Of a stretch of 64,000 bases of DNA, positions 42,071 to 50,096 are shown piece by piece. Source of the stretch: Asinibacterium sp. OR53 (lineage in GTDB: Bacteria; Bacteroidota; Bacteroidia; Chitinophagales; Chitinophagaceae); NCBI RefSeq assembly GCF_000515315.1, contig NZ_KI911562.1, forward strand, positions 1,882,501 through 1,946,500. Direction: 5' to 3'. Under the pieces are notes generated by a model. It worked only from the letters and a program-made list of their open reading frames with translations. It did no database searches and was not told the DNA's origin. Position 1 is the first letter of the stretch, and every line of letters begins with the position of its first letter. The position numbers were made by a program, and so were the translations under genes.

Positions 42071-43795
42071 ATGCCAGATACTTCATCGGTTGCTCCCGCC
42101 GTTCATTCAACTACTGCTGCATCTCATACGTATGATGCCATTGTGATTGGCTCGGGTATCAGTGGCGGATGGGCCGCCAAAGAGCTCTGTGAAAAAGGCT
42201 TGAAAACCTTATTGCTCGAAAGAGGACGCGATGTGGTACACCTGAAAGATTACCCTACTGCCACCAAGAACCCCTGGGATTTTCCGCACCGCGGCAAAAT
42301 GCCGGATGCATTTATCAAGGAAAATCCGGTGCTTACCAAATGTTATGCGTTGAGCGAAGCCAGTGAGCATTTCTTTGTGAAAGACCACCAGCATCCTTAT
42401 ATCCAGGAAGCGCCTTTCGATTGGATACGTGGTTACCAGGTAGGTGGTAAATCTTTATTATGGGCGCGTGCAACGCAGCGATGGAGCCGCTTTGATTTTG
42501 AAGGACCTGCCAGGGATGGTTTTGCGGTGGACTGGCCCATCCGTTATGAAGACCTGGCGCCATGGTATTCCCATGTAGAGCTTTTTGCCGGTATCAGTGG
42601 TAATAAAGATGGGTTGGAAACCCTTCCGGATGGTGAATTCCTTCCGCCCTGGGAAATGAATTGTGTGGAGAAAGAACTGCAGCAAAAGATAATGGCGAAT
42701 TATAAAGACCGGTATGTGGTACAAGGGCGATGTGCACATCTTACCAAACCGAATGCGATCCACCTGCAACAAGGCAGGGGACAGTGCCAGGCCAGGAATT
42801 TGTGTGAAAGAGGGTGTCCTTTCGGAGGATATTTCAGCTCCAATTCCTCCACTATTCCCTGGGCGCAAAAAACGGGAAACCTTACCCTGCGACCCGATTC
42901 GGTTGTGCATTCCATTATTTATGATGAGCAGCAAGGTAAAGCTATGGGTGTGCAGGTGATCGATGCAGTTACAAAGAAGACAACGGAATTTTTTGCGAAA
43001 ATCATTTTTGTGAACGCTGCATGTTTGAATACGAATTTGATCTTATTGAATTCGGTTTCGCGGCGTTTTCCAAATGGATTAGGAAACGATAGCGGTTTAT
43101 TGGGTAAGTATGTTGCCTTTCACAATTACAGGGGAACCCTGACGGCTTCTTATGACGGACCGAAAGACAAATACTATTATGGCCGCAAGCCAACGGCGGC
43201 CATGATGCCCAACTTCAGGAATGTGCGCCGGCAGGAAATGGATTTTCTCCGCGGTTATATGGTGCATTTCAGCGCAAGTAGGGGCAGGGTTGCAGCAGAA
43301 GGTATTGGAGGCAATTATAAAGATGCTATCACAGAGGCAGGCGACTGGCATATTTTTATGATGATGCAGGGAGAAACGATTCCCAAAGAGACCAATCACC
43401 TGCGTTTGAGTAAAGACCAGAAAGATGAATGGGGTATTCCGCAACTCGTTGTTTCGGTAAAGTATGATGAGAACGATGAGAAACTACTCAAAGATTTCCT
43501 GGAACAGGGTGCTGAGATGCTGCAAAAAGCAGGGGCATCGGATATCCGGCCGAACGACAGTAAACAGGCACCCGGATTGGATATACATGAAATGGGAGGT
43601 GTACGCATGGGACGTGACCCCAAGACTTCTTTACTCAATCGCTGGAATCAGCTGCACCATTGTAAAAATGTATTTGTTACTGACGGTGCTTGTATGACTT
43701 CGGTGAGTACACAGAATCCCTCGCTGACTTTTATGGCCATCACAGCCAGGGCTGCCAATCATGCGGTGGAGGAATTGAAGAAAGGGTATTTGTAG
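42071..43795 (+). CDS. GMC-family flavoprotein dehydrogenase with FeS-type Cys motif (copy 2)
   Basis: A 574-residue paralogue of the gene at 39259. FAD motif DAIVIGSGISGGWAAKEL lies at 22-39, VGGKSLLWARATQRWSRFDF at 124-143, and cysteines C239, C245 and C249 form C-x5-C-x3-CPFGG. The catalytic His is in DIHEMGGVRMG and the Asn in QNPSLTFMAIT. The central and C-terminal regions differ enough from copy 1 to suggest different substrates. The start MPDTSSVAP is used. A 25-residue upstream extension is AT-rich leader. It is divergent from the AraC gene and 145 bases ahead of susC. Confidence 0.88.
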   Translation: MPDTSSVAPAVHSTTAASHTYDAIVIGSGISGGWAAKELCEKGLKTLLLERGRDVVHLKDYPTATKNPWDFPHRGKMPDAFIKENPVLTKCYALSEASEHFFVKDHQHPYIQEAPFDWIRGYQVGGKSLLWARATQRWSRFDFEGPARDGFAVDWPIRYEDLAPWYSHVELFAGISGNKDGLETLPDGEFLPPWEMNCVEKELQQKIMANYKDRYVVQGRCAHLTKPNAIHLQQGRGQCQARNLCERGCPFGGYFSSNSSTIPWAQKTGNLTLRPDSVVHSIIYDEQQGKAMGVQVIDAVTKKTTEFFAKIIFVNAACLNTNLILLNSVSRRFPNGLGNDSGLLGKYVAFHNYRGTLTASYDGPKDKYYYGRKPTAAMMPNFRNVRRQEMDFLRGYMVHFSASRGRVAAEGIGGNYKDAITEAGDWHIFMMMQGETIPKETNHLRLSKDQKDEWGIPQLVVSVKYDENDEKLLKDFLEQGAEMLQKAGASDIRPNDSKQAPGLDIHEMGGVRMGRDPKTSLLNRWNQLHHCKNVFVTDGACMTSVSTQNPSLTFMAITARAANHAVEELKKGYL

Positions 43796-43805
43796 TCATT
43801 TTAAC

Positions 43806-43822
43806 TGTGTATTAATTACACA
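43806..43822. promoter_or_regulatory. palindromic operator-like site upstream of susC
   Basis: The perfect inverted repeat TGTGTA-TTAAT-TACACA lies 11 bases after the GMC stop and 119 bases before the susC start. The overlapping segment ATTACACATTTAA (43815-43827) matches 12 of 13 bases with ATTATACATTTAA at 39215-39227 ahead of the first GMC gene. It could be a shared regulator site. Confidence 0.4.
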
Positions 43823-43940
43823 TTTAAATAAGCAAAATACTACAACAAAATGTTAAAAAAGGACAGATGCTTCTTAAGCAATCGTTTTAAATTGCGTGTT
43901 GTAACGCTATTCGTCTGTATCTAATTAACCCAACATTGCT

Positions 43941-46900
43941 ATGCCAACGAGAAAAAAACTACTCGCGAGGACCGTCATGCTTGCGACCCTCTTTGCGCTA
44001 CTCAGCGTGGGCGCGTACGCCCAAAAAACTGTCTCCGGTAAAGTAACCAACAAAGTAAATGGCCAACCGATACCCGGGGCTACTATTCAACTACGTGGTA
44101 CTTCTACTGTTACAGTTACCAATGCAGAAGGTATTTATTCTATTAACATCAAAGGTACAGGAGGTACCCTGGTAGCTACCGTTGTAGGCTTCGAGCCTGT
44201 AGAACAGCCGATCAACGGAAGGAATCTTATTTCTTTTGCTTTAACCGAAACCACCGCTTCATTGAGTGAGGTGCTGGTGACCGGTTATTCAACACAAAGG
44301 AAGAAAGATATTACCGGATCGGTTGCTGTTGTAAACGTCAACAACATGAAATCGGTGCCATCCGGTACTACGGAATCTATTTTACAAGGACAGGCTTCCG
44401 GTGTATCTGTTATTAATTCTGGTGCGCCGGGTGGCGGCAGTAATATCCGCATCCGGGGTATCACTTCATTGGGTAACTCAAACCCGTTGGTGATCATCGA
44501 TGGTGTGCAGGGGAGCTTGCACGACCTGAATGTGAACGATATTGAATCTGTTCAGGTATTGAAAGATGCCGGCGCTGCTGCCATTTATGGTGTGCAGGGA
44601 TCCAATGGTGTGGTGATCGTAACCACCAAAAAAGGAAAATCTGGTAAGGCTAAGGTAACCTATGATGCTTTTGTAGGTACCCAACGTCCTTTGAAAAATG
44701 GCTTCAACCTGGCCAACACGCCTGAATATGCCAGTGTAATATGGGCACAGGCAAAGAACTCAGGTGTAAACCCCAGCCATCCACAATTTGGTAATGGCGC
44801 TTCACCAGTGATACCTGATTATATCACACCCTCGGGCGCAAAAGAAGGTGATCCTAATACCAATCCCGCAGCATACGACATTAATAAGAACCAGATCACC
44901 AGGGCGAATAAAGTGGGTACCGATTGGTTCCACGAAACATTTAAGCCTGCGATGATCCAGAGCCACAGCATTTCAGTAAGTGGTGGTAATGATAAATCGG
45001 CTTATCTGTTTTCTGTAGGATATTTCAATCAACAGGGTACCCTGATCAATACTTATTTGAAAAGGTATTCTGTACGATTGAATACGGTGTTTAATGTAAA
45101 AGACCATATCAGGATCGGTGAAAATGCTTATATTTTCTACAAACAGAATCCTGGCTTTACCAACCAGAACGAGGGTAATGCCATTTCCTTTACTTACCGT
45201 GAACCGCCCATCATCCCGATATATGATATCATGGGCAATTTCGCAGGTACCAAATCGAAAGGTTTGAGTAACTCTCAAAACCCGGTTGCCAACCAGATGC
45301 GTACGGCCGATAACAAAGGGAACGACTGGCAGGTAAACGGTAATGTTTTTGCAGAAGTAGATTTCCTGCAACACTTTACTGCACGCACCAGCTTCGGTGG
45401 TAATTTCGATAATTATTATTACTATTATTTCAATTACACCCCTTACGAAAATGCAGAGGGTAATACTAACCCTACCTCTTTTACCGAAGGATCCGGTTAC
45501 AATAGCCAGTGGCTGTGGACCAACACCCTCCAATATACCAATGTGTTTGGTAAGCACAATGTAAAAGCATTGGTTGGTTCCGAAGCCAAACAGGTGTACA
45601 ACCGTGGTTTTACGGCCGGAAGGAGCAATTACTATTCTATCAACCCTAATTTCTGGACATTGAATACGGGCGATCCCAGTACCCAGAGTAACAGTGGTGG
45701 CTCTCCCACACAATTGGCCTTGTATTCTTTGTTTGGCCGCGTAGATTATAATTACGATGATAAGTACCTTTTGTCTGGTACAATACGCCGGGATGGTGCT
45801 TCCGTATTCGACAAAGACCACCGTTATGGCAATTTCCCCTCCGTAACCCTTGGCTGGCGCCTTTCCCGTGAAAGTTTCATGAGCACCGTTAGTTGGATCA
45901 ACGACCTGAAACTCCGCGGTGGCTGGGGTAAACTGGGCTCTATCAGCAATATCAATCCTACCAATCCTTTTACTTTGTATGGTTCTTCTGCGGGCAACTC
46001 TTATTATGACATCGCAGGGCAAAGTGTCGGCGCTACCCAGGGTTTTTACCTCAGGCAATTTGGTAACCAGAATACTACCTGGGAAGAAGATATCGTAACC
46101 AACGTTGGTTTGGATGCGACTTTATTCAAGAATAAAATAGACTTCTCTATCGAGTGGTATAAAAAAGCCATCAGCGGATTGTTATTCCCCGGAAACCCCG
46201 TTAACGCAGCGTTCATCGGTGGTGGCAGTCCGCCCTTCGTGAACCTGGGTAATATCCAGAACACTGGTATCGACTTCTCTCTTACTTATCACGGCAAAGC
46301 TTTGCGCAACGAGCTCAGCTTTGACCTCACAGGTAATATCACCGCTTACCGAAGTAAAATTGTGAGTCTGCCTGTTAAATATGTAGATTATAACAGTGAT
46401 GGTTCAACTCGTATCGGCGCCTTTACAAGGGCACAAGAAGGACAACCCATTGGTGAGTTCTTCGGCTATGATGTGGTTGGATTATTCAGGGATGCACAGG
46501 ATGTTTCCAAATCTCCTACCCAGGATGGTGCCGGACCTGGCCGTTTCAAATACAGGGATGTGAATGGAGATGGTAAGATAGATGCGAACGACAGGACTTT
46601 CTTTGGTAACCCGAACCCTAAGTTTACCTACGGATTCAATATTGCCGCCAGCTATAAGAATTTTGATTTCTCTACATTCTTCTATGGTTCTTATGGAAAT
46701 GATGTGATCAACTACGTTCGCTACTGGACAGACTTCCCACAGGTATTTGGTGGTAACGTGAGCAAGGATGCCGTTTATAACTCTTGGAGCCCGAGTAATT
46801 TGAATGCTAAAGTGCCCGTACTGGAGCAGACTGCTAACTTCAGTAACTCTTCTGTGTTCAACTCTTACTACAAAGAAAGCGGTTCTTACCTGAGGTGTAA

Positions 46901-47132
46901 ATCAATGATCCTTGGCTATTCATTTGCACCGGCGAAGTTGAAAACCATTGGCATCGAAAAACTGAGGGTGTTCGTACAGGCTGCTAACCTGTTCACTATT
47001 ACCAAATACACCGGCCTCGATCCTGAATTGCAGGGTTCTAACCTGAATACCAGTACCAACTTCGGTATAGACTTCGGTAACTATCCTGCCAATCAGAAGA
47101 ATTACAATATCGGCGTCAGTGTATCATTTTAA
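43941..47132 (+). CDS. SusC/RagA-family TonB-linked outer-membrane transporter
   Basis: A 1063-residue protein. The signal peptide (about 1-27) ends GAYAQ. A carboxypeptidase-regulatory-like domain (about 30-110, VSGKVTNKVNGQPIPGATIQLRG) is followed by the SusC-specific plug (about 120-235) with SLSEVLVTGYSTQRKKDITGSVA and LVIIDGVQ, then a 22-strand barrel. There is no N-terminal STN extension, so it is not of the FecR/sigma-regulated type. It imports oligosaccharides or peptides with the SusD lipoprotein encoded 21 bases downstream. The ligand is unknown, but the surrounding GMC, GH3 and isomerase genes point to glycosides. Confidence 0.96.
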   Translation: MPTRKKLLARTVMLATLFALLSVGAYAQKTVSGKVTNKVNGQPIPGATIQLRGTSTVTVTNAEGIYSINIKGTGGTLVATVVGFEPVEQPINGRNLISFALTETTASLSEVLVTGYSTQRKKDITGSVAVVNVNNMKSVPSGTTESILQGQASGVSVINSGAPGGGSNIRIRGITSLGNSNPLVIIDGVQGSLHDLNVNDIESVQVLKDAGAAAIYGVQGSNGVVIVTTKKGKSGKAKVTYDAFVGTQRPLKNGFNLANTPEYASVIWAQAKNSGVNPSHPQFGNGASPVIPDYITPSGAKEGDPNTNPAAYDINKNQITRANKVGTDWFHETFKPAMIQSHSISVSGGNDKSAYLFSVGYFNQQGTLINTYLKRYSVRLNTVFNVKDHIRIGENAYIFYKQNPGFTNQNEGNAISFTYREPPIIPIYDIMGNFAGTKSKGLSNSQNPVANQMRTADNKGNDWQVNGNVFAEVDFLQHFTARTSFGGNFDNYYYYYFNYTPYENAEGNTNPTSFTEGSGYNSQWLWTNTLQYTNVFGKHNVKALVGSEAKQVYNRGFTAGRSNYYSINPNFWTLNTGDPSTQSNSGGSPTQLALYSLFGRVDYNYDDKYLLSGTIRRDGASVFDKDHRYGNFPSVTLGWRLSRESFMSTVSWINDLKLRGGWGKLGSISNINPTNPFTLYGSSAGNSYYDIAGQSVGATQGFYLRQFGNQNTTWEEDIVTNVGLDATLFKNKIDFSIEWYKKAISGLLFPGNPVNAAFIGGGSPPFVNLGNIQNTGIDFSLTYHGKALRNELSFDLTGNITAYRSKIVSLPVKYVDYNSDGSTRIGAFTRAQEGQPIGEFFGYDVVGLFRDAQDVSKSPTQDGAGPGRFKYRDVNGDGKIDANDRTFFGNPNPKFTYGFNIAASYKNFDFSTFFYGSYGNDVINYVRYWTDFPQVFGGNVSKDAVYNSWSPSNLNAKVPVLEQTANFSNSSVFNSYYKESGSYLRCKSMILGYSFAPAKLKTIGIEKLRVFVQAANLFTITKYTGLDPELQGSNLNTSTNFGIDFGNYPANQKNYNIGVSVSF

Positions 47133-47153
47133 ACAACCATCAAATTCTGCAAT

Positions 47154-48962
47154 ATGAAACCAACGAAATATAAATACCTGGTGCCTGTGCTCAGTGCCGG
47201 CGTTCTGGGACTTCTATTTGCCTGTAATAAAGGCTTCCTTGATAAATCTCCGGTAGGTACCCTTAACAAAGATATCCTGGCCGATAAAAATGGTGTGAAC
47301 GGTTTGCTGATCGGTGCTTATTCCCTGCTCGATGGAGTAGGAGGTAATGGCGGAGGCTGGGGCGCTGCTGCATCCAACTGGGTGTATGGAAGTGTGTGTG
47401 CCGATGATGCCTACAAAGGATCTACTCCTTCCGACCAAGGCGATATCGCTCCGCTTGAAACCTGGACAGCCAATTCAACCAACTCCTATCCCAGCGGTAA
47501 ATGGCGCCTCTGTTATGATGGCGTGCAGCGTGCCAACGAAGTATTACGCGTGATGCGTGTGGCCAAAGGATTGTCAGCTGCTGATACTACAGTCATTTCG
47601 GCAGAAGCGAAGTTTCTCAGGGCGCACTACCATTTTGAACTGAAGAAAGTATTCAATAATATTCCTTTTGTGGATGAGACGGTAACTTTCGAAAGTGGCA
47701 AAAAAGTAGAAAACGTAAGTGGATCGGGCTATGTAAATGCATGGCCGCAGATAGAGGCAGATTTTACTTATGCCATGAACAACCTGCCGGAAACTCAACC
47801 GCAGATCGGTCGCGCCAATAAATGGGCTGCTATGGCTTTCCTGGCCAAAGTGTATATGTTTGAGCAGAAATACGACCAGGCAAAACCCCTGTTCGATCAA
47901 CTGATCACCAGCGGTAAAAATGCCAGTGGTGTGAAATATAATCTGGTTGGTTATGAGGCCAATTTCAATCCTGCTACCAAGAACAACGCCGAGACTGTTT
48001 TCTCTGTTCAAATGTCGATCAATGATGGTTCCGGTGCACAAGGTACTCCCAACGGTAACTATGGTGATGTATTGAACTTCCCTTATAACAACCAGCCCGG
48101 TGGCTGCTGTGGGTTCTTCAATGCTTCTCTCAGCCTGGCGAATTCTTATAAAACAGATATCAATGGTCTCCCTTTGCTTGATACCTACGACGATGGCGTG
48201 AATGTGAGCGATTATACCAATGCCTACAAGGGCACAATGGATCCTCGGGTCGACTGGGTAATGGGCCGCCCCAATATGCCTTATTTCGACTGGGGTAACA
48301 TGCCCAACGACGATTCATGGATCAGGGCCGACCAGGGACCCAATTACCGCTTCGTGCCTAAGAAGAGTTCTTATTCCAAGAGCCAGAAAGGCATCTTTAC
48401 CAGCACAGAGAACTATTGGGCCAATACCCAACTGACTGCTAACAACGTGAACCTGATGCGTTTTGCCGATGTATTACTGATGGCTGCTGAATGTGAAATG
48501 CAGGCAACCAGCGGCGATCCTAATAAAGCGCTGGCTTATGTAAACAGGGTACGTGCCAGGGCTGCAGACCCCACCGGATGGGTATACACCAATGCCACTT
48601 ATGATGCTTCTAAAAACCAGTATTCTCCCCAAACAACACCTGCAGACAATTACAATGTAGGATTGTATCCAGTAGGTGCATTCGCTGATAAGAATTATGC
48701 TTTAAAAGCTATTCGATTCGAGCGGAAACTGGAGCTGGCTATGGAAGGACATCGCTTCTTTGACCTGGTTCGCTGGGGTGTTGCCGATGTAACCCTGAAC
48801 GCTTATTCTGCTTACGAAAAAGCACAAAAGAAAGCTTACATCTACTATAACGGACCTACGTTTACCAAGGGTAAATCAGAGTATTTCGCGATACCTCAAT
48901 CAGAGATCGATAAGCTGAATGCAGATGGGCAAACGCACCTGAAGCAGAATCCGGGATACTAG
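47154..48962 (+). CDS. SusD/RagB-family nutrient-binding lipoprotein
   Basis: A 602-residue outer-surface lipoprotein with lipobox GLLFAC (Cys24). It has the all-helical TPR-rich SusD fold: AKFLRAHYHFELKKVFNNIPFVDE, MRFADVLLMAAECEMQA, and the C-terminal RFERKLELAMEGHRFFDLVRWG signature. It forms the lid of the SusC transporter and captures the substrate. It is followed by a strong terminator, so the SusC/SusD pair ends here as a transcription unit. Confidence 0.96.
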   Translation: MKPTKYKYLVPVLSAGVLGLLFACNKGFLDKSPVGTLNKDILADKNGVNGLLIGAYSLLDGVGGNGGGWGAAASNWVYGSVCADDAYKGSTPSDQGDIAPLETWTANSTNSYPSGKWRLCYDGVQRANEVLRVMRVAKGLSAADTTVISAEAKFLRAHYHFELKKVFNNIPFVDETVTFESGKKVENVSGSGYVNAWPQIEADFTYAMNNLPETQPQIGRANKWAAMAFLAKVYMFEQKYDQAKPLFDQLITSGKNASGVKYNLVGYEANFNPATKNNAETVFSVQMSINDGSGAQGTPNGNYGDVLNFPYNNQPGGCCGFFNASLSLANSYKTDINGLPLLDTYDDGVNVSDYTNAYKGTMDPRVDWVMGRPNMPYFDWGNMPNDDSWIRADQGPNYRFVPKKSSYSKSQKGIFTSTENYWANTQLTANNVNLMRFADVLLMAAECEMQATSGDPNKALAYVNRVRARAADPTGWVYTNATYDASKNQYSPQTTPADNYNVGLYPVGAFADKNYALKAIRFERKLELAMEGHRFFDLVRWGVADVTLNAYSAYEKAQKKAYIYYNGPTFTKGKSEYFAIPQSEIDKLNADGQTHLKQNPGY

Positions 48963-48975
48963 AACTGATCTATTT

Positions 48976-49014
48976 TGTATACTGCAATCAGCCTTTGATT
49001 GCAGTATACATTTT
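48976..49014 (+). terminator. terminator after susD
   Basis: The perfect 15-base inverted repeat TGTATACTGCAATCA / TGATTGCAGTATACA with a 5-base GCCTT loop (48976-49010) is followed by TTTT. Confidence 0.88.
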
Positions 49015-49079
49015 ATAATAAAAAAAAATTTAAAAACAGTTGCATATGTCATTTGTATTATATATTTTTCATCTTAAAA

Positions 49080-50000
49080 ATGAAAACAATGACAAATCAA
49101 CTGAAGCTGCTGCTACCAGTTACATGTAGCATTCTTTTCTTTTCTATTTTTTATTTTGGATGCACTAAAAAAAGCGATTCAGATCCAAGTAAGAAAGCGC
49201 TTACAGAACCTTTAATTAAGAAAACCAATGGTACCTATTCGTGTGGCTCTACAATTAGCGGAAACTTTTTAGGCTCCGGGTATTACACTTATCCCGACAA
49301 TACAATAGACCTTTCTTTATCTGCTCAAGGTTCATTAATACAAATAGCTTGCGATGCAGTTGAAGTGCCTAATAGATTTTCCATCTATGATGGTACAACA
49401 CTTGTGGTTACTACCGGTTGGATAGGAACGGCTAATTATTCGGGCCCATGGGGTACTTCATTAAGTACCTCAGCTACCCAAACGTTGTCTTTTTTTCGAG
49501 GAGCCTCTTCTACCTATACTCTTCGTGTTGAGACCTCTCCTCAGGGGATGACAGATACCTGGAATGTAACTATAAGCTGCCCTAGTGTACCCCCGATATG
49601 GGTAGATACGACACATACTCCTGGATCAGGATTGAGTTGTGGAAATTGCTTAACTTCTTTTAGTGGAAGTTATGGTGGTTATGGTTATTATTCCTATCCA
49701 AACAAAACCTTGAATTTTCAATGTGTTCCTATTGGTAACACAATTAATGTGAGTTGTGCTGCTATTGATGTGCCTAACAGGTTTACGATTTATGATGGTA
49801 ATACTAATTTAATAGCTACTTCTGGTTGGCTAGGCACAGCAAGTTATTCAGGACCTTGGGGAATGTCACTAAACGCCCCTTCGACAACTATACTCTCATT
49901 TACCCGTCAGGCAAACTCAACTTATTATTATTTAAAAGTAGAGACCTCTCCTCAGGGAATAACGGATTCGTGGAATGTAAGTATAGGTTGTCCTAATTAG
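49080..50000 (+). CDS. AT-rich lipoprotein with two duplicated domains
   Basis: A 306-residue protein of unknown family. A signal segment with lipobox-like YFGC (Cys27) is followed by two tandem copies of a domain of about 110 residues (about 50-165 and 185-306). Shared motifs are GYYTYPDNT/GYYSYPNKT, VPNRFSIYDG/VPNRFTIYDG, GTANYSGPWG/GTASYSGPWG and VETSPQGMTDTWNV/VETSPQGITDSWNV, each with cysteines at the edges. The regular beta pattern suggests a lectin-like or adhesin surface module. Base composition is clearly lower in GC than neighbours (one 60-base line at 49321 has 37% GC against 58% at 48301). It is isolated by terminators on both sides, which suggests later insertion into the locus. 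The start MKTMTNQ precedes the signal segment. Confidence 0.75.
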   Translation: MKTMTNQLKLLLPVTCSILFFSIFYFGCTKKSDSDPSKKALTEPLIKKTNGTYSCGSTISGNFLGSGYYTYPDNTIDLSLSAQGSLIQIACDAVEVPNRFSIYDGTTLVVTTGWIGTANYSGPWGTSLSTSATQTLSFFRGASSTYTLRVETSPQGMTDTWNVTISCPSVPPIWVDTTHTPGSGLSCGNCLTSFSGSYGGYGYYSYPNKTLNFQCVPIGNTINVSCAAIDVPNRFTIYDGNTNLIATSGWLGTASYSGPWGMSLNAPSTTILSFTRQANSTYYYLKVETSPQGITDSWNVSIGCPN

Positions 50001-50044
50001 AATTATCACTATGTGAAGTGTTAATAAGATTAGATTGATTATTA

Positions 50045-50079
50045 ATTAAGAGGCGGGTTATTACCGCCTCTTAATTTTT
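50045..50079 (+). terminator. terminator after the duplicated-domain lipoprotein
   Basis: ATTAAGAGGCGG / CCGCCTCTTAAT is a perfect 12-base stem with a 7-base loop, followed by TTTT. It isolates the preceding gene from the ASPIC/UnbV gene. Confidence 0.9.
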
Positions 50080-50096
50080 GTTATATTGCTGTATCT

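Noticed and set aside
39160..43940. Small (subunit 3) partner of the GMC dehydrogenases
   Set aside because: All space between the GMC, AraC and susC genes was read and no coding frame of suitable size was found.
44973..46058. 361-codon open frame antisense to susC
   Set aside because: The plus-strand SusC protein is strongly conserved there. The antisense frame has no domain signature and is a codon-usage shadow.
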